The notes under the pieces were generated by a model. The model searched no databases. It saw only the letters and a list, made by a program, of their open reading frames with translations, and was not told the origin of the DNA. A program made the translations under genes and the position numbers. DNA of 64,000 nt from Jiangella anatolica (GTDB lineage Bacteria > Actinomycetota > Actinomycetes > Jiangellales > Jiangellaceae): contig NZ_POTW01000028.1 in the NCBI RefSeq assembly GCF_003236295.1, positions 1 through 64,000 on the forward strand. The letters are read 5' to 3'. Shown here piece by piece: positions 6,853 through 15,913 of this stretch (within the stretch, counting starts at the first letter, position 1; the number at the start of each line of letters is the position of its first letter).

Positions 6853-7890
6853 ATGACCTCTTCCATGAAGTTCGGACTCTTCGTCCCACAGGGCTGGCGG
6901 CTGGACCTCGTCGACATCGACACGAAGCAGCACTGGGAGACGATGCTGCGGATCGCCCAGCACGCCGACGCCGGGCCGTGGGAGTCGATCTGGGTCTACG
7001 ACCACTTCCACACGACGCCGGTGCCGACCGAGGAGGCGACGCACGAGGCGTGGTCGCTGATGGCGGCGTTCGCGGCGGCGACGCGGCGGGTGCGGCTGGG
7101 CCAGATGTGCACGTGCATGGCGTACCGCAACCCGTCCTACCTGGCGAAGGTCGCGGCGACCACCGACGTGATCTCGGGCGGCCGGGTCGAGATGGGCATC
7201 GGCGCGGGCTGGTACGAGCACGAGTGGCGCGCCTACGGGTTCGGCTTCCCGCGCGCGGGCATCCGGCTGGCCATGCTCGACGAGGGCGTCGACATCATGC
7301 GACAGGCGTGGACGAACGGGACAGCGACGCTGGCCGGCGAGCACTACCAGGTCGACGGCGCGATCTGCCGGCCGTTGCCGCTGCAGGAGGACGGCATCCC
7401 GCTGTGGATCGCCGGCGGCGGCGAGAAGGTGACGCTGCGCATCGCGGCCAAGCACGCCCGCGGCGCGGAGTACACCGGCTCGCGCAGCTACACCACCCAC
7501 ACGAACTTCAGCGGCACGCCGGAGGTGTTCGCGCACAAGTCGCAGGTGCTGGCGCAGCACTGCCTCGACCTCGGCACCGACTACGACTCCATCACCCGCT
7601 CGATGAACTTCAACGTCGTCATCGGCGCCAACCAGGCCGAGGTCGAGGCGAAGCTGGCCCGGATCGAGGAGATCCTCGGCCGCTTCATGACGCCCGACGT
7701 CGTCGCGGAGAAGATGCGGCCGTACCGCGACGACAACCCGACCGCCGGGACGCCGGAGCAGGTCGCCGAGGCCATCGGGAAGTTCAAGGCCCAGGGCATG
7801 AGCTACGCGATCGGCTACTTCCCGGAGGCCGCGTACGACCTCAGCGGCGTCGAGCTGTTCGAGAAGGAGGTCATCCCGGCACTGAGCTGA
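6853..7890 (+). CDS. Luciferase-like (LLM) F420-dependent oxidoreductase
   Basis: A 345-residue TIM-barrel flavin/F420 oxidoreductase of the bacterial luciferase-like class. Family hallmarks: N-terminal KFGLFVPQGWRLDL, WESIWVYDHFHTTP, the nucleotide-site TDVISGGRVEMGIGAGWYEHEW, and PLWIAGGGEKVTLRIAAKHA. In actinomycetes this class usually uses cofactor F420, but cofactor and substrate are not determined by these motifs. The ATG at 6853 is followed by a second possible ATG five codons later. It is single on the plus strand and converges with the TIGR04222 gene, whose stop lies two bases away. Confidence 0.9.
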   Translation: MTSSMKFGLFVPQGWRLDLVDIDTKQHWETMLRIAQHADAGPWESIWVYDHFHTTPVPTEEATHEAWSLMAAFAAATRRVRLGQMCTCMAYRNPSYLAKVAATTDVISGGRVEMGIGAGWYEHEWRAYGFGFPRAGIRLAMLDEGVDIMRQAWTNGTATLAGEHYQVDGAICRPLPLQEDGIPLWIAGGGEKVTLRIAAKHARGAEYTGSRSYTTHTNFSGTPEVFAHKSQVLAQHCLDLGTDYDSITRSMNFNVVIGANQAEVEAKLARIEEILGRFMTPDVVAEKMRPYRDDNPTAGTPEQVAEAIGKFKAQGMSYAIGYFPEAAYDLSGVELFEKEVIPALS

Positions 7891-7892
7891 GC

Positions 7893-8819
7893 TCAGTCCC
7901 CGCCGCCGCCGTCACCGCCTCCGTCACCGTCGCCGCCGCCGCTGGTCATGCCCGCGTCGGCGGCGACGACCGCGTTGACGCCGTAGCGGTCGCTGCGCCG
8001 GCCGTGCGGCATGCTCCAGCGCGACTCGACGGCGTTCCCCTGGACCGCGCGGCGCAGCGCGTCGTCGGTCATGGCGGCGAACCCGCCGACGGCGACCCGC
8101 TGCGCCTGCGGGGCGTCGGCGGGCAGCTCGGCCTGCAGGAGCTCGACGATGTCGCGCCCGAGCGCCGTCCGCGGATCGGGGCCGTGGTAGCCCGGGCGTC
8201 GGCTCCAGATGAACGCCGTCAGGATCGACACCGGGAGCCAGGCGAGGATTGTGACCGCCGCCGGCCCCTCGTTCTCCTCGAGCGGGTTGGCCGTCGTGAT
8301 CAGGCCCATCGAGCAGAAGAACATGCCGAGCAGAGTCGGCACCCACACGATCCCCGGCCCCCACTGGCGGCGCAGCGGCGTCACCAGGAGCTCGCGGTCG
8401 GCCAGCGTGCGCAGTCGGCGGCGCAGGTTCCACTTCAGCGCGTCGCGGCGAACGGCGTCGAGGCCCTGCCGGCCCTTGGCCCGCACCGACACCAGGATCA
8501 TCGCCTCGTCGAAGCCGTAGCCAGGCTTGTACTCGGGGCTCTCCATCGGGGTGTCGAGCATCCGGTCGACCTCGTCGGTGACGGTGAGCCGTCCGTCCTC
8601 GGCCCGCACCAGCTCCCGATCGACCAGCTCGAGGACGGCCACGTCGATGGCGCGCGCGACCCCGCCGGTGAGCAGTGCGGTGTCGGTGCGGTCGAAGCTG
8701 CGGCCGAGCTCGTAGCGCGCCACGTCGGGCCGGCGACGGCGGTCGTTCAGCACCACGGCGACCGCCGATCCGATGCCGCCCAGCACGACCAGGACGAAGA
8801 GCAGCAGCAGGCCCGTCAC
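7893..8819 (-). CDS. TIGR04222-domain membrane protein
   Basis: A 308-residue protein with an N-terminal membrane helix (GLLLLFVLVVLGGIGSAVAV), a soluble part ending in basic RRDALKWNLRRRLRTLADRE, two or three central membrane segments (IVWVPTLLGMFFCSMGLI; a second near WLPVSILTAFIW) and a Gly/Asp-rich C-terminal tail. This order and the glycine-rich end are typical of the actinobacterial TIGR04222 group, whose function is unknown. The GTG at 8819 overlaps the stop of the upstream Lrp-type regulator (GTGA), so the two genes are coupled. Confidence 0.8.
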   Translation of the reverse strand: MTGLLLLFVLVVLGGIGSAVAVVLNDRRRRPDVARYELGRSFDRTDTALLTGGVARAIDVAVLELVDRELVRAEDGRLTVTDEVDRMLDTPMESPEYKPGYGFDEAMILVSVRAKGRQGLDAVRRDALKWNLRRRLRTLADRELLVTPLRRQWGPGIVWVPTLLGMFFCSMGLITTANPLEENEGPAAVTILAWLPVSILTAFIWSRRPGYHGPDPRTALGRDIVELLQAELPADAPQAQRVAVGGFAAMTDDALRRAVQGNAVESRWSMPHGRRSDRYGVNAVVAADAGMTSGGGDGDGGGDGGGGD

Positions 8820-9301
8820 CGTTCGACGCTGGCAGATCCGGGTTGCGGCCGGGTGATCAGCCGCGAAACCAGCGGCGACGAGTACACGACGGAGGTCGTG
8901 ATGCTGCCCAGCGTGGCCAGCCGGCCGGTCAGCTCCTCCAGGTGCCGCATCGACCGCGCGGCCACCTTGAGCACGAAGCAGTCGTCGCCGGTGACGTGGT
9001 GGCACTCCAGCAGCTCCTGGGTGCGCTCCAGCTCGGCGTGCAGCGCCCGGTAGTTGCCCGACGGGTAGCGCAGCCGGACGTAGGCGATGACGGTGTAGCC
9101 GATCCGCTCCAGATCCAGCTCGGCCCGGAAGCCGGCGATGACGCCGAGGTCGGTGAGACGGCGGATCCGGTCCGCCGTCGCGGTCGGGCCGAGGTTGACG
9201 CGGCGGGCCAGCTCGGCGACGGCGATCCGGCCGTCGCGCTGGAGGTGCTCGAGCAGCTGCCAGTCGACGCGGTCGAGCGTGACGGGGGAATCGTCGGCCA
9301 T
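8816..9301 (-). CDS. Lrp/AsnC-family transcriptional regulator
   Basis: A 161-residue regulator with the N-terminal winged helix (VDWQLLEHLQRDGRIAVAEL, then ARRVNLGPTATADRIRRL) and a C-terminal RAM/ligand domain (LLECHHVTGDDCFVLKVAARS). Such proteins bind amino acids or related small molecules and act as octamers. It is transcribed away from the rhodanese gene across a 95-base shared promoter region, so the rhodanese is its likeliest target. The 3-prime end overlaps the TIGR04222 gene. The ATG at 9301 fits the usual MADD-type start better than the upstream open frame. Confidence 0.92.
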   Translation of the reverse strand: MADDSPVTLDRVDWQLLEHLQRDGRIAVAELARRVNLGPTATADRIRRLTDLGVIAGFRAELDLERIGYTVIAYVRLRYPSGNYRALHAELERTQELLECHHVTGDDCFVLKVAARSMRHLEELTGRLATLGSITTSVVYSSPLVSRLITRPQPGSASVER

Positions 9302-9396
9302 GCCGGAAAGATACCGGGCTTTCCCCGCCGGATCCGCGCCCAAGACCGATGAGAGCCTCTGCCGGAATCCGCACCAACCGCCGTAGCGTCGACGCC

Positions 9397-9780
9397 ATGA
9401 CGACGATCCCACCCGCGCCACCGGACCAGGCCGCCGCGCACTTCGCCGCCCTGCTCGCGTACGAGACCGACTGCTGGGACGTGCACCACGCGCTGACCAC
9501 CGGGACGGCGGACTTCGTGCTGCTCGACGTGCGCAGCCCGGAGCTCTACGCCGCCGGCCACGTCCCCGGGGCGACGAACCTGCCGCACGGCCGCATCGTC
9601 GAGCGCAACCTCGCCGGCTACCCGCCTGAGACGGTCTTCGTCGTCTACTGCGCCGGCCCGCACTGCAACGGCGCCGACAAGGCGGCGCTGCGGCTGGCCC
9701 GGCTCGGGCGGCCGGTGAAGAAGATGATCGGCGGCGTCACCGGCTGGCTGGACGAGGGGTTCGCGCTCAAGACGGCGTGA
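9397..9780 (+). CDS. Single-domain rhodanese (sulfurtransferase-like)
   Basis: A 127-residue cytoplasmic rhodanese fold: DFVLLDVRSPELYAAGHVPG near 39-58, then NLPHGRI, and a catalytic loop VYCAGPHCNGADKAA with the presumed nucleophile Cys85. The long loop with a second cysteine (CAGPHC) is seen in rhodaneses linked to AsnC-type regulators. It would move sulfane sulfur to an unknown acceptor. The gene is divergent from the Lrp-type regulator at 8816-9301 and its last 14 bases overlap the end of the converging dehydratase gene. Confidence 0.9.
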   Translation: MTTIPPAPPDQAAAHFAALLAYETDCWDVHHALTTGTADFVLLDVRSPELYAAGHVPGATNLPHGRIVERNLAGYPPETVFVVYCAGPHCNGADKAALRLARLGRPVKKMIGGVTGWLDEGFALKTA

Positions 9781-10717
9781 GCACCCGGGCCAGCAGCGCC
9801 GGGTCGGCGTTCCCGCCGGACACGACGGCGACGGCCACGCCGAACCGGTCCGGCTCGGCCAGGAACGCCGCGGTCGTGAGCGCGCCGGTCGGCTCGGCGA
9901 CGATCCGGCCGCGGACGGCCAGCAACCGCATCGCGGCCAGGATCGCGTCCTCGGACACGGTGACGATCTCGTCGACGTGACGGCGGATGTGCTCCCAGGT
10001 CAGCTCCCCGACGACGGGCAGCCGGACACCGTCGGCGATGGTCCGGTACGTGTCGGCGGGGTCCCAGGCGACGCGCTCGCCACGGGCCAGGCTGTCGCGG
10101 GCGTCGGCGGCGAGTTCGGGCTCGACGCCGACGACGCGGGTGCCCGGCGCCAGCGCCTTGATCGCGACGCCGACGCCGGAGATCAGGCCGCCGCCGCCCA
10201 CCGGGACGAGGACGGTGCCGGCGTCGGGCCGGTCGGCGGCGATCTCCAGCCCGACCGTGCCGCCGCCGGCGATGACCCGCGCGTCGTCGAACGGCGAGAC
10301 GAACGTCAGACCGCGCTCGGCGACCAGCTCGCGGACCCGGCCGTCGCGCTCCGGCGGCGCCACCATGATCACCTCGGCGCCGAGCGCCCGGGTCGCCTCG
10401 ACCTTCACCGGCGCGGCGGCGTCGGGCATGACGACGGTGGCCGCGATGCCCTGCGCGCGGGCGGCCCAGGCCAGCGCCTGCGCGTGGTTGCCGCTGGAGT
10501 GCGTGACGACGCCGCGCTCGCGGGCGTCGTCGTCGAGGAGGGCGACGGCGTTGAACGCGCCGCGCAGCTTGAACGCGCCGGTGGCCTGCAGGCCCTCCGG
10601 CTTGAGCCACAGCTCGCCGCCGGACCACGGCGCCGGGACCAGCGGCGTCCGCACGGCCACGCCGTCGAGCCGGCGGGCCGCCGCGCGGACGTCGTCGAGA
10701 CTGACCAGGCCCGCCAT
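9767..10717 (-). CDS. PLP-dependent threonine/serine dehydratase
   Basis: A 316-residue fold-type II PLP enzyme. The Schiff-base lysine is Lys50 in TGAFKLRGA, the substrate loop is SSGNHAQA near 74-81, and the phosphate-binding loop is GGGGLISG near 174-181. There is no C-terminal ACT domain, so it resembles catabolic threonine dehydratase (TdcB) or serine racemase rather than feedback-controlled IlvA. The product would be 2-oxobutyrate or pyruvate plus ammonia. Its start overlaps by one base the stop of an Lrp/AsnC regulator, which probably senses an amino acid and controls this gene. Confidence 0.92.
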   Translation of the reverse strand: MAGLVSLDDVRAAARRLDGVAVRTPLVPAPWSGGELWLKPEGLQATGAFKLRGAFNAVALLDDDARERGVVTHSSGNHAQALAWAARAQGIAATVVMPDAAAPVKVEATRALGAEVIMVAPPERDGRVRELVAERGLTFVSPFDDARVIAGGGTVGLEIAADRPDAGTVLVPVGGGGLISGVGVAIKALAPGTRVVGVEPELAADARDSLARGERVAWDPADTYRTIADGVRLPVVGELTWEHIRRHVDEIVTVSEDAILAAMRLLAVRGRIVAEPTGALTTAAFLAEPDRFGVAVAVVSGGNADPALLARVLTPS

Positions 10718-11184
10718 CAGCTGCCCACCAGCTCGGCCCGCGCCGGGTCGACCTGGCGGTCCTCGAACCGGGTGGAGATGACCAGCGTGGTCCGGGTGCG
10801 GGCGACCCCTTCGATCCGCACCAGACGGCCGAGGAGCCGCTCCAGCCCTTCGACGTCGGCCAGCCGGACCTTGAGCATGTAGGCCTCGTCACCGGCGATG
10901 AACCAGCAGTCCTCGACCTCGGGGACGTCCTCGAGTCGTGCGCCGACCTCCTCGTGCCCGGCGGAGTCCGACAGCACCAGCCCGATCAGCGCCGTCAGCC
11001 CGAGGCCGAGCGCCGCCGGGTCGACGGTGGCGCGGTAGCCGGTGAGCACGCCGCGCTCCTCCAGCCGGCGCACCCGCTCCTGGACGCTCGGCCCGGACAG
11101 GCCCACCAGCCTCCCCAGCTCCGCATACGACGCGCGGCCGTTGGCTCGCAACGCGGCGACAAGACTCGCATCGACGGTGTCCAT
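10717..11184 (-). CDS. Lrp/AsnC-family transcriptional regulator
   Basis: A 155-residue Lrp-type protein: winged helix DASLVAALRANGRASYAELG and LVGLSGPSVQERVRRLEERG, then a RAM domain (VEDCWFIAGDEAYMLKVRL). It is translationally coupled to the downstream dehydratase gene, the classical arrangement of an amino-acid-responsive regulator with its catabolic target. The ATG at 11184 (MDTVDASLV) is chosen over the upstream in-frame codon at 11238 because it begins right at the DNA-binding domain. Confidence 0.92.
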   Translation of the reverse strand: MDTVDASLVAALRANGRASYAELGRLVGLSGPSVQERVRRLEERGVLTGYRATVDPAALGLGLTALIGLVLSDSAGHEEVGARLEDVPEVEDCWFIAGDEAYMLKVRLADVEGLERLLGRLVRIEGVARTRTTLVISTRFEDRQVDPARAELVGS

Positions 11185-11449
11185 GGCGCTCCATCCTCGC
11201 AGCGCCCCGAAGCGCGCCCGCAACGTGGTGGGGATCACCCGGTTCGACCTGCGCCGGGAGGCGGAGCGGGCCCGTCAGGCGGCGGCCCTGCGCGCCGTAC
11301 ATGGGGTGCGTCGCCGGCTCTTCTCCTGACCCGCGCCCCGGCCCGGTTCCGCTCGCTCGGACAAGCCGAACCCGGTCCGGGGTGCGATACGCCCTCGGCA
11401 CCACCTAGGCTGGTGGAAAGGGACACAGCTCGACCGGGGAGGTCGCACG

Positions 11450-11899
11450 GTGGGTCGGGTACTACCAATCGTGGTCGCCATCGCGTTGCTCGTGTACGCG
11501 CTGATCGACTGCCTGCAGACCGACTCCGCCCGGTTCCGGTCGCTCAACCGCGGCGCCTGGCTGGCGATCATCGTGCTGATCCCGCTGGTGGGGCCGATCC
11601 TCTGGCTCGCGATGGGTAAGCAGCGCAACCGCCCGCAGCGCCCGGCCGGTCCGCCGCCGCGGCCGCTCGCGCCGGACGACGACCCGGAGTTCCTCCGGCG
11701 CCTGCGCGACAGCGACACCAAGCACGAGCAGATGCTGCACCAGTGGGAGGCGGACCTGCGTCGCCGTGAGGCCGAGGCCCAGCGGAAGAAGGACGCCGAG
11801 GCCGCTGCCGAGGAGGCCGAGCGCAACCGTCAGGCCGAGGCTCGCAAGCGCGAGGACGAGGCCCGCCAGCACACCGACGACGAGGACGACTCCCGCTGA
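11450..11899 (+). CDS. PLDc_N-domain membrane protein with coiled-coil tail
   Basis: A 149-residue protein. Residues about 4-60 form the PLDc_N (phospholipase D nuclease N-terminal) unit with two membrane helices around SLNRGAWLAIIVLIPLVGPI, ending WLAMGK. It is followed by a proline-rich linker and a strongly charged Glu/Arg/Lys coiled coil from about residue 80 to the end. There is no catalytic HKD motif, so it is not a phospholipase. GTG 11450 is preceded by GGGGAGG. It probably anchors a cytoplasmic coiled coil to the membrane. It converges with ccsB 41 bases away. Confidence 0.8.
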   Translation: MGRVLPIVVAIALLVYALIDCLQTDSARFRSLNRGAWLAIIVLIPLVGPILWLAMGKQRNRPQRPAGPPPRPLAPDDDPEFLRRLRDSDTKHEQMLHQWEADLRRREAEAQRKKDAEAAAEEAERNRQAEARKREDEARQHTDDEDDSR

Positions 11900-11939
11900 C
11901 CGCGAGCCGCGAGCCGTCCTCGCCGGCAGGCAGCGACGG

Positions 11940-12938
11940 TCAGAGACCGCCGTACGAGTGCAGGCCGTTGAACAGGATGTTCACGCCGAAGTAGCTGAAC
12001 AGCACCGTGCCATAGCCGATCAGCGCGACCACGGACGCCTTCGAGCCCTTCCAGCCGGCCGTCGCCCGGGCGTGCAGGTAGGCGGCGTAGGCGAGCCAGG
12101 TGATCAGCGCCCACACCTCCTTGGGGTCCCAGCCCCAGTACCGGCCCCACGAGACCTCGGCCCAGATCGCGCCGAGGATGAGCGGGCCGAACGTCCAGAT
12201 GGGGAACGCGATCGCGGTCAGCCGGTAGGCCAGCCGGTCCAGCCCGGCCGACTCCGGCAGCGACGCGCCGAAGCCCGTGGTCCGGCCGCGCTCGGCGGCC
12301 CGCTCGGACACGATCTGCAGCGCGCTGACCACGGCGCCGACGGTGAACAGGCCGAACGCGAGCACCGCGCAGCCGACGTGGATGACCAGCCAGTACGACT
12401 GCAGCGCCGGCTGCACCGGGCCCGGCGGCACGTAGAGGAAGGTCGACGCGAGCCCGACGGTGACGAAGATCAGCAGCACCGCCCAGACGGCGACGACGCG
12501 GCCGACGACGGTGCGGGCGAGGGCGATGAAGACGATCGAGGCGACCAGCGTGCCGGTGATGGAGAACTCGTACATGTTCGCCCACGGCGCCCGCTCGGTC
12601 CCGAGGCCGCGCATGACGACACCGGCGGCGAGCGCGACGGTGGTCAGCGCGAACAGCCCGCGGCCCAGGCCGCCGAGGCGGTCGGCCCGCTCCTGCAGCT
12701 CCGCGTCGCCCGGACCGGACGGAGCGGACGCCGTCGCCTCGTCGGCCGGTGCGGCGGACGCCGATGCGGCGACGCCGACCAGCTCGCGCTCCGGCTCGGC
12801 CGCGGCCTCCGTCACGGCGCGGCGGCGACGGCTGTGGATGCCGGCCTCGGCGCAGAAGGCCAGCCAGGACGCCAGGTAACCGAGCGTCGCGACCACCACG
12901 ACGTAGCGGCTCCACTCGGCGACGGCATCGAGGTCCAT
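11940..12938 (-). CDS. ccsB: Cytochrome c biogenesis protein CcsB/CcsA (heme handling)
   Basis: A 332-residue polytopic membrane protein of System II cytochrome c assembly, which moves heme across the membrane and presents it to apocytochromes with ResB. The tryptophan-rich heme-binding WWD motif is visible as WAEVSWGRYWGWDPKEVW, and histidines sit in loops (VIHVGCAVLAFG near the centre, LHARATAGW near the end). A low-complexity Ala/Glu insert follows the first membrane segment. The start overlaps the resB stop by one base, and the whole ccdA-resB-ccsB group reads in one direction from tlpA. Confidence 0.93.
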   Translation of the reverse strand: MDLDAVAEWSRYVVVVATLGYLASWLAFCAEAGIHSRRRRAVTEAAAEPERELVGVAASASAAPADEATASAPSGPGDAELQERADRLGGLGRGLFALTTVALAAGVVMRGLGTERAPWANMYEFSITGTLVASIVFIALARTVVGRVVAVWAVLLIFVTVGLASTFLYVPPGPVQPALQSYWLVIHVGCAVLAFGLFTVGAVVSALQIVSERAAERGRTTGFGASLPESAGLDRLAYRLTAIAFPIWTFGPLILGAIWAEVSWGRYWGWDPKEVWALITWLAYAAYLHARATAGWKGSKASVVALIGYGTVLFSYFGVNILFNGLHSYGGL

Positions 12939-14551
12939 CAGTCCTCCCTCTTTCCTTCCGCGCCGCCAAGGCGCAGCAACAGCCCATCGGTGATGGCGCC
13001 GATCTCGTCGGCGAGGCGATCGCCGGACGAGCCCTCGGCCCGGTGCAGCCCCGCGACCTCGACCACGGTACGCCCCTCGGGTCCGACGCTCGTACGCACC
13101 CAGGCGCGGCGCCGGCGCGCGTACAACGAGCCCATCAGCCCGATCACCGCCGCCACCCCGCCGACGAGCGCCAGCTCGCGGCCGGAGTTGCGGCCGATCT
13201 GCAGGTTCACCCAGGTCACGTAGCCGTCGAAGGTGATGGAGCGGCCGTCGGGCAGTCCGACCGTCTCGCCGACGGGCAGCCGCGCGCGGTACGGCTCGCC
13301 GCCGTCGCCCAAGTACTGCTCCATGTCCTCGGTGTCGAGCCGGTAGATCGACTGCGGCTGGCCGTCGTCGAGGCCGAGGTCGCCGTGCCACGCGGTCAGG
13401 TACACCTCGGGGTTGCGCGCGCCGGGGAACACCGACCGCGGCCCGTTCTCGTCGAGGAAGGCGGTCGGCAGGAAGCCGGCCTGGATGCCGATGTCGTCGC
13501 CGTACTCCGGCGGCACCTCGACCTTGACCACGCCCTCCGACGTGAAGCTGCCGTCCCGGGGTAGGAACGGCACCGGCCCCTCGGCCAGGATCGTCTCGCC
13601 GTCGGCGGCCCGGACGGTGAACGCGGGCGCGTAGCCGGGGCTCATGATGTGCACCGAGGTGCCGTCGATGTTCAGCGGCTCGTTCACCCGGATCGTGTGC
13701 GTCTCCGGCTCCGCGCCCGGCTCGCGCACCAGCGTCACCGTCGCCTCGTAGTCGGCGGGCTGCCCGATCTGGTTGCCGGACTCGACGAACTCCATCCGGA
13801 ACTCGTCGAGGTCCATCGAGAACGGCGGCAGGTCGGCGGTGTCGAACAGCGCGCCGGCGGACAGGCTGTCGAACTGGATGACCTGGTTGGAGAAGCCCGA
13901 GCCCTCCGTCACCAGCACCGTCGCCCGGTAGCTGAACAGCCCGCCGAGCGCGACCGCGAGCAGCACCACCACCAGCGCCAGGTGGAACAGCAAGTTGCCG
14001 GTCTCGCGCAGGTAGCCGATCTCGGCACCGACGGAGTCCGCCTCGTCCTCTAGGGGCTTGCGCAGCCGGAACCGACGCGACCGCAGCTCGGCCCGGGCGA
14101 CGGCGAGCGCCTCGTCCGGCGTCGCGTCGACCTCGACCTTCCGATACGCCGGCATCCGGGTCAGCCGTCGCGGCGCCTTCGGCGGCTGCGCCCGCATCGC
14201 CTTCCAGTGCTGCCAGCATCGCGGCAGGATGCAGCCGATCAGCGAGATCATCAGCGCGATGTAGATGGCCGCGAACCACGGCGTGGAGTAGACGTCGAAC
14301 AGGCCGAGCCGGTCGTACCACTGCGACAGCTCGGGGTTGCGGGCGCGGAAGTCGCGGACGTTGAGGGGGTTGGCCTCGGTCTGCGGGATGATCGAGCCGG
14401 GGATGGCGGCGACGGCGAGCAGGAACAGCAGGATCAGCGCGACCCGCATCGAGGTGAGCTGCCGCCAGGCCCAGCGGGCCAGCTCCAGCCCGTTCAGGGG
14501 CGGCGGCCGGTTGTCCACCGGCGGGCGGGTGTCCATCGGCGTCGTCGTCAT
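12938..14551 (-). CDS. resB: Cytochrome c biogenesis protein ResB
   Basis: A 537-residue System II partner of CcsB. Membrane segments lie near residues 35-55, 90-110 and 185-205, with a large extracytoplasmic domain (about 210-450) and a last helix near 455-475 (ALVGGVAAVIGLMGSLYA). The N-terminal WRQLTSMRVALILLFLLAVAAIPGS is diagnostic. The protein forms the heme ligation complex on the outer face of the membrane. It is placed between ccdA (13-base gap) and ccsB (1-base overlap). Confidence 0.94.
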   Translation of the reverse strand: MTTTPMDTRPPVDNRPPPLNGLELARWAWRQLTSMRVALILLFLLAVAAIPGSIIPQTEANPLNVRDFRARNPELSQWYDRLGLFDVYSTPWFAAIYIALMISLIGCILPRCWQHWKAMRAQPPKAPRRLTRMPAYRKVEVDATPDEALAVARAELRSRRFRLRKPLEDEADSVGAEIGYLRETGNLLFHLALVVVLLAVALGGLFSYRATVLVTEGSGFSNQVIQFDSLSAGALFDTADLPPFSMDLDEFRMEFVESGNQIGQPADYEATVTLVREPGAEPETHTIRVNEPLNIDGTSVHIMSPGYAPAFTVRAADGETILAEGPVPFLPRDGSFTSEGVVKVEVPPEYGDDIGIQAGFLPTAFLDENGPRSVFPGARNPEVYLTAWHGDLGLDDGQPQSIYRLDTEDMEQYLGDGGEPYRARLPVGETVGLPDGRSITFDGYVTWVNLQIGRNSGRELALVGGVAAVIGLMGSLYARRRRAWVRTSVGPEGRTVVEVAGLHRAEGSSGDRLADEIGAITDGLLLRLGGAEGKRED

Positions 14552-14564
14552 CGTGTGCCCATTC

Positions 14565-15308
14565 CTACACCGCCACCTCGAAGCCGCCGATCCAGCCCTG
14601 CATCGACGTCATCAGCTCGCTCCACTGCCCGGTGACCAGCAGCACGCCGAGCACGATCAGCATGATCCCGCCGATGCGCATGACGGCGAGCTGGTGCTGG
14701 CGGATCCACTGGAACCACCGGGTGGCCCGCTGGTAGGCCAGCGCCGCCACCAGGAACGGGACGCCCAGGCCCAGGCAGTACGCAAACGACAGCAGCGCGC
14801 CCCGGCCGGCGCTGGCCTCGGTGATCGCCAGCGCCTGGACGGCGGCCAGCGTCGGCCCCATGCACGGCGTCCAGCCGATGCCGAACACCGCGCCCAGCAG
14901 CGGCGCGCCGGCCAGCCCGACCGCCGGCCGCGCCTCGGTGCGCCAGTCCCGGGACAGCCCCGGCAGCCAGCCGGCGAACAGCAGCCCCAGCCCGATCGTC
15001 ACCACGCCGAGCACCCGGGTGATGGTCTCGCCGTGCTCCAGCAGCAACGTCCCGAGGCCGCCGAAGAGCAGCCCGTACGAGACGAACACCACGCTGAACC
15101 CGAGCACGAACAGCAGCACGCCGAGCACCAGCCGGCCGCGCCGGCCGGCCGCCAGCTCCGCGCCGGACAGCCCGGTGACGTAGCCCAGGTAGCCCGGCAC
15201 CAGCGGCAGCACGCACGGCGAGAGGAACGAGACGAGCCCGGCCAGCGCCGCCACCGGCACGGCCAGTGCCAGCGAACCGGTCAGGACGGTCTCGCCGAAG
15301 GAGCTCAC
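14565..15308 (-). CDS. ccdA: Thiol-disulfide electron carrier CcdA
   Basis: A 247-residue protein with six membrane helices that passes reducing equivalents from cytoplasmic thioredoxin to extracytoplasmic thiol proteins. Its two redox cysteines are visible in SFLSPCVLPLVPGYLGY near residue 32 and GIGWTPCMGP near 150. Here it would keep apocytochrome c heme-site cysteines reduced, together with the upstream TlpA-like lipoprotein, whose stop overlaps the ccdA start by four bases (ATGA). Confidence 0.94.
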   Translation of the reverse strand: MSSFGETVLTGSLALAVPVAALAGLVSFLSPCVLPLVPGYLGYVTGLSGAELAAGRRGRLVLGVLLFVLGFSVVFVSYGLLFGGLGTLLLEHGETITRVLGVVTIGLGLLFAGWLPGLSRDWRTEARPAVGLAGAPLLGAVFGIGWTPCMGPTLAAVQALAITEASAGRGALLSFAYCLGLGVPFLVAALAYQRATRWFQWIRQHQLAVMRIGGIMLIVLGVLLVTGQWSELMTSMQGWIGGFEVAV

Positions 15309-15913
15309 GGTTCCTCAGCGGTGCCCTCCGCCGGCGGGGCCTCGGCCGCGACCTCGCGGACGATGTCGGTGAGCGTCGTCTCGCCGGTCGCGCCCAGGAT
15401 GCGCGCGGCGATGCGGCCCTCGCGGTCGATGACCAGCGTGCTGGGGATGGCCTGCGGCGGGACGGTGTCGCGGAACGCGAGCAGTGCCTCGGACTTCGGG
15501 TCGTAGACGCTCGGGTAGGTGATCCCGAACTCGTCCTCGAACTGCAGCGGCGCGCGGGTGCCGTTCGTGTCGCGGACGTTGACGCCGACGAACTGGACGC
15601 CCTCGGGCTGCAGCGCCTCGTAGGCCGCCTGCAGCTCCGGCGCCTCCTTGCGGCACGGCGGGCACCAGGAGCCCCAGATGTTCAGCACGACGACGTCGCC
15701 GAGCTGGTCGGCGAGCCGGAAGTCGCCGCCGTCGAGCAGCTCACCGCCGAAGTCGGGCGCCGCGGCCCGCTCGGGCGGGTCGAAGACGCTGATGGTGCCG
15801 TCGCCGGCTATGTAGCCGGCCTGGTTGGCGTTGTCGTTGCGCTCGACCTGGCCGTCGGAGCAGCCGGCCAGCGTCAGTGCCGCAGCGGCGGCGAGGAGGA
15901 CGGTTCGTCGCAT
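15305..15913 (-). CDS. TlpA/ResA-like thioredoxin-fold lipoprotein
   Basis: A 202-residue exported lipoprotein. The signal peptide ends in the lipobox LAGC with acylated Cys18. A thioredoxin-like domain follows with the active site WGSWCPPCRKE (CPPC at 84-87), which is the ResA/TlpA variant, and the cis-Pro region AIPSTLVIDREGRI. It reduces the heme-binding cysteines of apocytochrome c outside the membrane, fed by CcdA. The ATG at 15913 begins exactly at the signal peptide and overlaps the stop of the phosphatase gene. Confidence 0.93.
   Translation of the reverse strand: MRRTVLLAAAAALTLAGCSDGQVERNDNANQAGYIAGDGTISVFDPPERAAAPDFGGELLDGGDFRLADQLGDVVVLNIWGSWCPPCRKEAPELQAAYEALQPEGVQFVGVNVRDTNGTRAPLQFEDEFGITYPSVYDPKSEALLAFRDTVPPQAIPSTLVIDREGRIAARILGATGETTLTDIVREVAAEAPPAEGTAEEP

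Noticed and set aside
11183-11329. 48-codon plus-strand ORF MALHPRSAPKRARN... divergent from the Lrp-type gene
   Set aside because: The end NVVGITRFDLRREAERARQ looks protein-like, but the start would overlap the regulator start by two bases, there is no ribosome site, and no family is recognised.
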